The notes beneath the pieces were generated by a model, which made no database searches, was not told the origin of the DNA, and worked only from the letters and a program-made list of their open reading frames with translations. A stretch of 12,363 nt of DNA from Cyclostephanos tholiformis (taxonomy: Eukaryota; Bacillariophyta; Thalassiosirophyceae; Thalassiosirales; Thalassiosiraceae): assembly GCA_036939975.1 (NCBI GenBank), contig JALLPB010000885.1, positions 1 through 12,363 on the forward strand, in the 5' to 3' direction. Within the stretch, counting starts at the first letter, position 1. Each line of letters begins with the position of its first letter. Position numbers and translations under genes: made by a program. Positions 1 through 8,103 of this stretch are shown one piece after another.

Positions 1-361
1 GGGTTAGTCCCGCGCGACCCAGGCTCCCCTCTGACTCGAAAAGTCATCCCACTATGTCACCCTGTGACAAGCAGAGGGGAGGTTGAAGGAGCCACCTCAC
101 CATGTTGGCGTATGGTCCGGGGCATCACCGGGGCGCTCGCCTCCCAACACACCACACACCTCCCCGGCCAAAATACACCATAACACAAAACGAGAACAGC
201 AACCACCCATTTCCTATAGGCCTGGCATAGTGCATTCGGCCAACTCCTCCGCAAATCCCATTGTCATCAGCCTTCTGATGTTAGTGTCATTAACAACAAG
301 GTTGAAACGGAGAGGCCCATGCCACCACTTTATGTCCCATCTCATCCCACATCGAGCAGGG
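1..361. other. 3' flank of the retrotransposon, no gene
   Basis: This lies beyond the pol stop and probably holds the 3' untranslated end of the element. ORFs on both strands here show no recognisable protein. It contains a 10-bp inverted repeat (24-33 with 72-81) enclosing two small hairpins, and a 10-bp word at 1-10 repeated at 359-368. The element's outer boundary cannot be placed because the window begins here. Confidence 0.5.
24..81. repeat. Inverted repeat enclosing two small hairpins
   Basis: CTCCCCTCTG at 24-33 is perfectly complementary to CAGAGGGGAG at 72-81. Inside, GACT/AGTC can pair (33-36 with 42-45, sharing one base with the outer arm) and GTCAC/GTGAC can pair (56-60 with 64-68, loop CCT). 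Together they could form a three-way junction. Position near the 3' end of a DIRS-like element suggests a structured terminal or replication signal, but that is inference. Confidence 0.6.
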
Positions 362-1479
362 TTAGTCCTCCAGCTTGATGATGTGTAGGGAGTATCTAGG
401 TATCTCTGTGAATGCATTTCCCGCAATGTTGACAAAGTTGAATTTGCGTTTCATGTCCCGAGACATGCCCTGTGCATAGCACGCCAACTCTTCCCGGATA
501 TACTCTTTGAAGGTGCCCCCACGCCACCTACCCATTTTCTGAATCTGCGTGTCGGAGTATCCTGTGAGGGCAAGGGCATTTGCTCCACCATTCTAGAGGG
601 AGTGTGTGTTAATGCATTCAATAGGGATCCCCTTTGTAGTTGGGTACTGGAGCTCTGTTGCTGCCTTTTTAATGCACGGCTAATGTGCTCCGCTGTAACA
701 TCCGCCCTCGTCCCATACAGCCAATAGGAAGATAGAAAAGTCTTACCTGTGCCACCATTTTGAGGAGGCAAAGGAAATGACGTCCAAGGGCTTGCACTGG
801 GCAGAGATACCTATCCCCATTTGATTCCTGGTAAATGCACATGCCTTTCCACCCATTCTTCTGGTTGTCCAGCTTTAGTGTCGCTCCATCTGCCATGGCA
901 ATCAGGTGAGCCGGCGCCTCCTGTGGGAGGCACCATAATTGTCCCACCCTATTCTTTTTGAAGAAGGTGACATCCTCTTATTTGAACTGCACGGTTTGCT
1001 TGGCTTCATTCCTTTTCCTCTTTACCGTGTACTCGCCGATGCGGAGTAGGTAATAAAAGGCAATGAGTGTCAGATCCCCAATAGCTTGGTCAAGGGTGGA
1101 TGCCAAGGCTGCACGGCTGTGGTCGGCTAGGAGCTTGGGGTCGTCCACTTCCATGGGGAGCTGCTTAGTTGTAGGTGGGTCCTCCTTCCGCCATCCATTG
1201 TAGATTTGAGAAAGGCGCAGTGGGAGTTTGTCACTACCCATTACTTTGATTGGGTTGTCACCACAGGCCAATGTGATCTCCTGACCAAATGCCGAGAGAG
1301 CATCAATGACTGTGCCAACCGCAATGCATTTCCCCAGTATTCGTGTCGGACCCGTGCCGCAAATCCCATGGGGATGTGAACCCTTGTTGTATACTGCACC
1401 CCCTGTAAATAAGGGTCCAATCCCAAAGGCCAGACATACACCATCCAATTTTTTCAATGTGTCTGCCAATTTTTGGTAG
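362..1479 (-). pseudogene. Tyrosine recombinase (integrase) domain of pol, broken
   Basis: This replaces a DDE integrase and would join circular cDNA into the genome by strand exchange. The N-terminal part reads GFAARVRHEYWG in frame 1, then VGTVIDALSAFGQ and YNGWRKEDPP in frame 2. The first catalytic Arg is in AFYYLLRIGEYT (codon 1041-1043). LKLDNQKNG follows, then frame 0 gives SSYWLYGTRADVTAEHISRALK. Frame 1 from about 668 gives INTHSL-stop-NGGANALALTGYS, KMGRWRGGTFKEYI and MSRDMKRKFNFVNIAGNAF, ending at the TAA at 362-364. The H-x-x-R motif is present except that the Arg codon is TAG (593-595). The likely nucleophile Tyr is codon 500-502. A further stop is at 978-980. Frameshifts lie near 1335, 775 and the T5 run at 666-670. 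The family is clear from the R, HxxR, W and Y order. Confidence 0.85.
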
Positions 1480-2079
1480 TCACTGCCACTCTGCCAAGGT
1501 AATACCCTTCATCCGCAGTGCGGAAATCATGCGCATAGTCACGTTTGTGTTGAATTGGAAGCACGTCCAAAATGTCTGCTCGGGTAAGGGGAATGTTTTG
1601 TTATACATAGTTAGTAAGGTGCCATCAGACCGACAATGCCATTCAGGCACGCTCCCTATATCGGTTAGAGTATTCTCTACTCCAGGGATGTGCACCGGGG
1701 TCAACGGACATTCTTGTTTGAGATTAATGTGGAATGCCAGTGCACGGACAAGCAGAGCGGTGATCCATGATTTTTTTGAAGCCATTTTTGCCACCCAGCT
1801 CACGGTCGGTGAGTTATCGCTGAACAAGGCGACATGTTTATGCACCATGTCCGGTGCCACACCCTCTAGGCATAGCCACAACAGAAGCAATCCCGCCATC
1901 TCTAGTTCAGAATTGTTGGTGCATCCCCATGGATTGTCGAAGGATACAAGGTCCGCGGATATGTCAGCCGGCCATGGCAAACAAAAAACTGTTGGTAGGA
2001 TAGGTTAAAGTTCCCCCATGATGACCCCCCCCCATGCCATGACTTAATGTGTCAACGATTCCTACATAATCCGGCCACC
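1480..2079 (-). pseudogene. pol: RNase H domain of pol (DIRS-type), frameshifted
   Basis: RNase H degrades the RNA strand of the RNA-DNA hybrid during reverse transcription. The four acidic residues expected of the family can be placed: Asp in YVGIVD (2051-2053), Glu in NSELEMAG (1900-1902), Asp in ALFSDNSPTVSW (1816-1818) and Asp in ENTLTDIG (1660-1662). The first lies in frame 1, the others in frame 0. The switch maps to the C9 run at 2025-2033: removing one base there would join GMGG to VIMGEL. A TAA stop at 2005-2007 follows in the downstream frame. The domain then continues open to the TGA at 1480-1482. It lies between reverse transcriptase and recombinase, as in other DIRS-like elements. 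Catalytic residues are kept but the domain is split. Confidence 0.82.
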
Positions 2080-3863
2080 CAGCCATCAGATCCTTGCATT
2101 GTGTTGGGCATTTTACCGATGCCTGGAGGATAGTATGAATGTCGTGGATCGCCTCAAGCAATAGCCCATTACAATGCAGATAGACGACCGGTGGCCTCTT
2201 TCGCATTACCCAATTGCAGAGGCTAAGGAGCCTGCATCCTTCCTGAAGGGCCATAAAGGCATGGCGTAACTTGGCAATCACAGATTCAAACTCTGCAAAC
2301 AGGATGCCACAGCCCGCTCTTGTTGCCCCCCAAATCCACTTGTGCAGGATTGTAAGCAAGGTTGCCCGTTTTGGTTCCTCAAGCCAAATGGTTTCTGTGA
2401 CCCCATTGAACTCAAACCCAAGGAGACATTTGGTGGTGTCGTATTTGTCGTTGCCCTTCCTCAGCTTTTTGAGTGACATGGGGTTGCGATCCTCATCCCC
2501 CCACTTGGAGGGAAGATGTCGTGGATCCCATGCAATACGCCCCAGGTGACATGCTCAATTTGCTCCTGAGTTGTAGGGATGATTGCAGAAATGAAGTCAT
2601 TCACATAGACCTTGAGCACGTACCGTATTGGCGGTTGCATGGACCCTGTGTCCCCTATGGGGGCCAGTGGACTGTCTGACCACCCTTCGAATTTATGGGC
2701 GGGCAGTCACCCCGCGGTAGTTTTGTTCAGATGCTGCACAAAAATACGGTGGAGATTCCACCCAGCCCATCTGCAAGGAGGTGGGTACCACAAGGCGACA
2801 CGGCTCTCCCAGTTTTTGTGGCCATACATAACAAAAGTTCCATTCTTCCCCCTCATGGCAATTCAGTCGCCAGAAGCCATTCTGGATGTCCCACTTTTCC
2901 ATGAGGATCACAGCATTGTCATCGGCCTCAGCAAACGCATGGATGAGCCTCTCAAGCAAGTGACCCAACTGGTCAATAGCGCCCCTGGGAGCTCACTTCT
3001 CCAGTGTGTTGTTGACCGAATCAACGAGTCCCCCATTCTCCAGATGCATTTTTATGGAGAGGTCCAGGATCTAGCAGTAGGCACACGACTTGTGGGGTAT
3101 TGCTGCTACCAGGGAGACCTTGAGATGCCGTGGGTGGTTCCATTGGATGTCGTCCCACAAGACCACACGTGCCTGCCCCCTGTTGACCTTTGTGGTCACT
3201 TCCTTCCCAAAGTGTGCAAGCGCGTCCGGGTCCAAGGATGATTGATGTGGCCCCCTCGCGATTGCCGCCTCAATTTCTGTCAGAGACCAATCCCGCCCTG
3301 TGCATGTGGGACAGCCGAACTGTGCCCAGTTGGACATGATATCGGCGGCTTTGTGTCAAACGGCCAATCCTTGTGGATTCATTTCCCGGTTATCTGCAGC
3401 ATTGTTTTGATGGTCCCAATGTTTTTCTTTTAGGAGTGTATGGCCATTGTCCATTGCAAGCTTGCAGGTTGGGATAGCAAGTATTGATCCGATGTGCCTT
3501 GTTTTGCTTCCGCAGTGCTGGGGTAGTGGTACCTGTGGCTATCCTCCTGGTTGCTTTGATAATTGGTGGATGTAGTAAGATATGCTCTGTAACGCCCATC
3601 TCGAGAATGCCCTCCACATGCTGGGCCCCTGCACTTTTGTCTGAGCTGATGTCCATATCCAAGGGTGACTTACTACCTTGTCCATCATCCAACAACACCC
3701 GCGGTAGTACTTGTCCATACCCATTCTTCCATTTTATAGAGATCATCGGTACATGGGGGAACCATTTTTGTTGATGGCTGTCCACCATGTTTGGCACGTG
3801 CCCTTTGATAATATTGTTTGGTTCCCACTGAGGTCTGTCCCATAGCAGAGTAACCGTGCTCAT
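2080..3863 (-). pseudogene. pol: pol pseudogene, N-terminal region and reverse transcriptase
   Basis: Pol probably starts at the ATG at 3861-3863, about 110 bases after the gag stop. An N-terminal stretch of unknown function reads in frame 2 to about 3500. Frame 1 then gives KEKHWDHQNNAADNREMNPQG and GCPTCTGRDWSLTEIEAAIA, which precede the polymerase. Reverse transcriptase landmarks are IPHKS and ILDLS; motif A in KWDIQNGFW (Asp codon 2888-2890); LVVPTSLQMGWVESPPYFC (motif B region); PAHKFEG; and motif C written YVND at 2596-2607. The C-terminal part contains SLKKLRKGNDKYDTTKCLLG. Frames run 1, then 0 from about 2700, then 1 again at the C6 run at 2497-2502. In-frame stops occur at 3356-3358, 3071-3073 and 2993-2995. 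Identity as a DIRS-type reverse transcriptase is firm; function is lost. Confidence 0.88.
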
Positions 3864-3973
3864 TATTTTTATGTCCCTACCTTTGTTCCCCCCATCAGTG
3901 TGAGTTTTGCTATGTCCTGACCCTAGGGTACCCTTCCGTATACCCCTGCTCCCTCACTGAACCTGTTTGCCTA
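3864..3973 (-). other. gag-pol intergenic spacer
   Basis: About 110 bases separate the TAG that ends gag (3974-3976) from the first ATG of pol (3861-3863). No coding sense, hairpin or slippery heptamer stood out. If the spacing is ancestral, pol would have been made by internal initiation or from a separate transcript rather than by simple frameshifting. Given how decayed this copy is, an altered spacer is just as possible. Confidence 0.4.
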
Positions 3974-6900
3974 CTACCCCTGAGTCCCATTGCATCCATT
4001 TACATGAGTGCGCAAGGCCCTGTCGGGTGTGCCCCTCCATTTTTTGTCGTTTTTTGGGCAATCCCCCTGCAATCTTGCCACCATCAACACAATGGCGTAC
4101 ACCCCTGGAGTGAGCATGGCAACCACCACATCCGCAAAAGAGTCCAGGATTTCACCCCTTGGAACATGCCCCTGTTTGAACTGGCAGTTCGCAAACGTAC
4201 ACCGCCCCAGAATGTGTGCCCAGCACACCAATGGCTTTCCATTCACCACATATGCTGGTATTGTTGGGAGATCTGTTATGCATTTGTTGGCAGCATTAAG
4301 AATCTTGGTGAGTTTTATTTGCAGCCCCTTGGTAGCGATGTAGTCAGCCATCATGGCGACTATGCATGGGTGGCGACCATTGACCCATTGCTGGCATTGT
4401 TGTTGCTGTCATCTGCCCCCACCCCCCATGGCAGCTGTTTGTCCCTCTTGCCCCGTGCCTCCACCTACCCCTCATCCACTGGTGCCCCCCCCACCCCCAC
4501 CGCCACCGCCGCCCTCCATTCTGCCAACACTTGGTGTGTTGGGTCCAGCGGAGGAGGGGAGGAGTCACATGAGTGGGTACATCGGGCGTTCGATTGCTTT
4601 CACGAATCGGACATTGTCCGTGATTTTGTGGATAAGACTTGTGGGCCATTGAAACCTCTCGCCACTTCAAAACTGTGCCTCGACCAGGATGGTATTGAAG
4701 AAGGAGCGCCCATCAGTAAGGATTGCCCAGGTGATGCAACGACATATGTTAGGGGTGAATGAATCCCGGATGATGTGCACCTCTTGTTGGTCCAGTGTCT
4801 CCACGACCTCAAGGAGGCCCTTGGATTAGTCACACTCCTCTCCAAAGAGAGAAGTTCCAAAGAGAGTCTAGATGAGGGCACAAAACGTGTTCACACTCAG
4901 TCGCAGCTCAAAGTAGTTGTAAGGAGGTGGGCTTGGTAGTGCCTTTTGGCGATGCCTGACTTCATTGAATTATATGGTGTGTGCAGTTGGCAGTTGCACG
5001 CTGCGCCTCCTCAAAGTCCTTGATAGTTTCCACTTAGAGAGCCAACTTTGGCCGACAAGTTAGGATTGATATTCCCCACTGTGCCGACAAAAATGTTGGA
5101 ACTGCTTCATCTGGATTAAAGCTGAGATTGACGATGTCCTTGATCATTTGCTTGGTAAAAAAGGGCGCCTTGTCGATGTCCTTGCCCATTCTCTTGCTCC
5201 ACTGGGACATCGCGACGCGCAGGTTATGGCAGTGGGAAGAAATCTCATGCATTTGCTGGAATCAATCCCAGATGACCGGTATGCCAGATGGGGTGTCCAA
5301 CCTACAGTAGTCCTTTAATGCAACTATGTTGTTTTCTGAATAAAGTTTTCCCCCCACGTCATCCCCCCCACCGTCCTTGGGGCCAAGGCCCACCTGGTGC
5401 AGGGCCCTCACCAAGCTCGGGGCTAGAGCATGCACTCCTGCAAGGAAGCTCCACTCCATGTTGTTGGTGATCCTCTCGACCATGTGGAGGTCATCTCCCC
5501 CCCCTCGCACTTGTGCTCCCATTGCTGTGGTGTTCACAGGGCCGAGCATGTTCAGGAGGCGGTGCTCACACCATTCCAGAAACTCTTGATACTGGCAAAG
5601 AGCCGGCTCCAATGAGCCAATGTTGAGCAGACAGGTTCCATCCCATTCCTGTGACACTGCGAGGCACCAATCAGGAGCTGCCATTTGTCAGCAGGGGAAT
5701 TAAAATCCCCTAGGTCAATGCGATCCCGGATGTGATTTTGCAAGTTGTGCGGGAGGCATGTCCCCCCTTGTTTACACAAAAACTCGGCGACGAACGTTGG
5801 TAATGCAAGTAGCCATGGCAGCGCCACTTCTATGATGTCCGGGTCTCCCCCTTTGGTGGCCCAGAGCTTGTCACTTTTCTGCACTTTTGTAGTGGGTTGT
5901 AAACCTAGTGGTATTGTCTACAAACTTTGTTTTTGCCACGTCCAGGCGTTCTGGGCGGTAGGAGGAACGGGACCGGGTATCGGTCATTCACTCAATCCCC
6001 AATGAAGCCAATGTGTTTGCCTTGAATGTCGAGGGCTAGCCCTGACATGCCAAAGAACTGTCCAATAGAATGTGCCATGTGCACAACGAGTGGCCTTCCC
6101 TTCATGAAGGCGAATGCCCAGAAGGTGGACTGACTAAGACATTGATCCTTGAAAGCGGTGCATTTTGCCGCCCCGCCTTCAACCCTCTCTTGCCAATCCA
6201 GCTCTCGCTCGATTGTGGCGGCATCAGCGTGCGATGACATGGATTGTATATTGGCCACGATGCCCCAGTGGAGTACTGGAGTAGTCCCTTGCTGGTCATT
6301 GTCCCCACTGCGATCTTGGTGGCCATGTCCTTCCCCGGTTGGCAGCCCCTGATCGCGCTCCTCCCCATCTGTGAGGCAACTTTGTATCGTTCCCTCATCA
6401 TCATTGCCCACGGTCAGTGGGACACCCCCCCATGTTGTTGGTTGAGAAGGTAATGTTCCCCCCCATCCCCTTGATGCATCATCCACCCCCCCCCTCTGAG
6501 TTCTGGCCCAACGCCCTGGGTAGGTGCATATTGTCCCCGCCCCTGAGGGCCCCCTTGTTGTTGGTTGGGAAATTGATATTCCCCCCCCCCCTTGTTGGAT
6601 CATTTGATCTCCTCCGCATTTTGTGGTACGCGTCCTTGCGTGTTTGCCCCATGGAGGAAATTAACCTCGACATAGCTGCTTGTGGGGCTAACATTGTCAT
6701 CCCCGGTGTCGTTGGTGAGCCCAACCATCCTGCTGAATCCTTGCAGAAAGTTGCTTGCTTGCCCCTATTTGTGTGACCCATAGGTAATTTTTGCCCTAGT
6801 TGTCGTCGTTGGCCAGTGCCGCTTGCACTTTCTCCCGTTTGATCGCTCTGAATGCCCTAAACTGCTCCCCCACTGCCCTGGTGGACTTCCGAATGCCTTC

Positions 6901-7305
6901 GGGGGTGTACTCTAGCATTTCGCTAGAGTCGTCGCAGTAGGAGGAGTAGTTGCCCGCAGTGGCTTGCCCATGACCTTGTCCGCACCCATGCCCTCTAGCT
7001 GGGCTACGTCCTCGCCCACGGCCTCGGCCTTGAGTACTCCCTCGGCTGCGGCCACACCCTTCTTACCCTTTCCCGCTGCCTCGGCCCTGGCCGTGGCCTG
7101 GCCCTGAGTCTTGTCCTTGGCTCCGGCTGTGCCCGTGCCCGTGTCCATGGCCTTGTCCCCGGCCACAACCCTGCTTTGGCTCGAGTTTGTTGCCTTGCTC
7201 CTGCGAGCTACCGCGGCTGTGGCCATGACTCCCTTGGTCGGTCCCTGCTCGCCCACGCCCGCAGCCACGCCCTCAGCCATGCCCTTGCCCTAACTCCACA
7301 CGCAT
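3974..7305 (-). pseudogene. gag: gag pseudogene of the DIRS-like element
   Basis: This is the first gene of the element. I follow coding sense across frames (numbered by the codon's highest coordinate modulo 3): frame 0 from 7305 to about 6730, frame 2 to about 6430, frame 0 to about 5962, frame 1 to about 5690, frame 2 to about 4930, and frame 1 to the TAG at 3974-3976. The N-terminus is rich in Gly, Arg, Gln and His (GRGHGQGRG style), followed by a charged helix-like stretch beginning EYTPEGIRKSTRAV and a Gln/Gly-rich spacer (EYQFPNQQQGG). A central globular part contains GKHIGFIGD, EFLEWCEHRLLNMLGPV and KDIVNLSFNPDEAVP. The later part has NYFELRLSVNTFCALI, a poly-Gly run, and a C-x7-C-x4-C-x5-H cluster at 4166-4225 followed by HVPRGEI. 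In-frame stops include 7273, 7063, 6796, 6600, 5918, 5262, 5034, 4962, 4868, 4826, 4667, 4565, 4472 and 4409 (lowest coordinates). Its role would be capsid formation; no product is expected. Confidence 0.7.
4166..4225 (-). other. CCCH-type zinc-knuckle coding segment in gag
   Basis: The codons read C-W-A-H-I-L-G-R-C, then C-T-F-A-N-C, then C-Q-F-K-Q-G-H, which is C-x7-C-x4-C-x5-H. It lies just before HVPRGEILDSFADVVVAM near the Gag C-terminus. Cysteine/histidine clusters in Gag usually bind nucleic acid during packaging. The spacing before His differs from the common C-x3-H. A glutamine occupies the x3 position, so either the distal His is the ligand or this copy has lost one. The segment sits within an uninterrupted stretch of frame 1 (4354 to 3974). 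Confidence 0.6.
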
Positions 7306-7751
7306 CAAGGTTAGCCGTGCCTTGGTTGTTTTTTGCTTTTGCTTGGCATCCTGCGATTGCATAAAATAAAACCCCACTTGTTGCCCATGCTTCCATTAGA
7401 CATGGGGGAAATTTACTTCCTTCCCTTGATGTTGAAAGCAGCTCGCTGCTTAATGCTACTACTAACCCAACAAACAGCAGAGCATGGTGCTGTCAAGCCC
7501 CAAAAATGGAATGAGCTTCCCTCATTCTGTGTCCTCGTTGCCATCTGTCCATCGTCCCAAATCCATCAGAAGCCCATTTCTGCATATTGTACTTATTTTT
7601 CAAAATGTACCACCTCTGCATTGGAATTAAAATTCTAAAATAGACAAATCAACTCTTTGGTGGGACATATATTTTGTACTGTATTCCTATGCTAAATTTC
7701 AACAATTTGAATTTGACGCACATCGAACCTCTCTCCTCCCCAACCTCTCTG
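7306..7751. other. Spacer between gag start and transposase relic, no gene recognised
   Basis: The left part probably holds the 5' leader or terminus of the retrotransposon on the minus strand. I saw no clear terminal repeat shared with 1-361. A short palindrome, AAGCAGC-TC-GCTGCTT, lies at 7436-7451. An AT-rich word around 7358-7372 could serve as a minus-strand TATA-like element, but the evidence is weak. The boundary with the DNA transposon to the right cannot be fixed from sequence alone. Confidence 0.4.
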
Positions 7752-8050
7752 AAAGAAATCACAACGTACCCAACAACCAACCACCACTATCAATGCCAAG
7801 AGAATGCATGGATGGATGAGGGGGTAATGATCCCATGGATCGACAAAATATTTGCTGTAATAAGCCATTCAAAGACTGTGTCCAGTGGCAGTGGGTTTTG
7901 TGGATGATTTCTGAAGGAATCATGTATGGCATGATGAGCCCGCTAACTAGACACAATGTTATGGGTTGGGTTGATCAGGCTATGCAGGAAATGAAGGAGA
8001 AGATGGGGATTGTTTGCAATCCATGGTCAAAGAAGGGCTACAAGAAATGA
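7752..8050 (+). pseudogene. C-terminal fragment of a DDE-type transposase with an internal deletion
   Basis: One plus frame reads TTYPTTNHHYQCQENAWMDE followed by GVMIPWIDKIF (about 7755-7850). A second frame, joined at about 7846-7860, reads NKPFKDCVQWQWVLWMISEG then SPLTRHNVMGWVDQAMQEMK and NPWSKKGYK, ending at the TGA at 8048-8050. In pogo/Tigger-like (DDE_1-type) transposases, as I remember them, an N-A-W-M-x-E block is followed by the third acidic residue region and a cysteine-proline-valine block, then by N-K-P-F-K and a C-terminal W-V helix. Here the middle is missing, so the frames abut across a probable deletion that removes a catalytic acidic residue. The N-terminal half of the protein is also absent. 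It converges on the minus-strand gene at 8091-8645. Family assignment is from memory and moderately secure. Confidence 0.5.
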
Positions 8051-8103
8051 GGGTGATGATGATATTAATTAATTTGAAATAAATTAATTATTAATTAATA
8101 AAT
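8051..8103. other. AT-rich self-complementary spacer between convergent genes
   Basis: Nearly all A and T, with repeated TTAATTAA-like words that pair with each other (for example 8063-8071 with 8084-8097). Plus-strand AATAAA words occur at 8078-8083 and 8097-8102. The last codons of the minus-strand ORF lie inside it. Such a spacer could supply 3' ends for both converging transcripts. Confidence 0.45.

Larger units (their letters stand above)
362..7305 (-). mobile_element. Degenerate DIRS-like (tyrosine recombinase) retrotransposon, gag to recombinase
   Basis: Reading the minus strand from 7305 down to 362 gives, in order, a Gly/Arg-rich Gag with a CCCH-type cysteine cluster, reverse transcriptase, RNase H and a tyrosine recombinase. 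This order, with a recombinase in place of a DDE integrase, defines DIRS-like retrotransposons. No protease or DDE integrase pattern was found. The coordinates run from the first plausible Gag ATG to the pol stop codon; the real ends, including terminal repeats, lie outside and were not identified. The element is dead: the frame moves repeatedly between all three minus frames and there are well over ten in-frame stops. Some one-base shifts sit in homopolymers, so part of the damage could be sequencing error, but substitutions at catalytic codons argue for real decay. The style of the proteins recalls diatom elements, from memory only. Confidence 0.85.

Noticed and set aside
1457..2008. 183-codon plus-strand ORF
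   Set aside because: It is antisense to RNase H and has no recognisable domain. The minus strand carries all four acidic motifs.
2612..3241. 209-codon plus-strand ORF
   Set aside because: It is antisense to the reverse transcriptase core, where family motifs are clear on the minus strand. No independent protein pattern was seen.
4004..4762. 252-codon plus-strand ORF
   Set aside because: It is antisense to gag, including the CCCH cluster and the poly-Gly run. Its protein is low-complexity (Pro, His, Ser, Cys) with no domain, so it is a shadow of the minus-strand gene.
6479..6781. 100-codon minus ORF starting MGHTN, as a possible Gag start
   Set aside because: In the neighbouring frame the same bases read MVGLTNDTGDDN and EYQFPNQQQGG, a better Gag spacer, and a coding-like N-terminus continues upstream to 7305 in frame 0. 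The ORF is a wrong-frame shadow.
6912..7280. 122-codon Ala/Gly/Lys-rich minus ORF
   Set aside because: The other frame (0) gives a Gly/Arg/His-rich stretch that runs directly into a charged helix-like segment (EYTPEGIRKSTRAV). The Ala-rich reading stops abruptly at the same point, so it is the shadow.
7358..7372. TATA box for gag transcription
   Set aside because: Only a generic AT-rich word. No transcript start or second promoter element could be seen.
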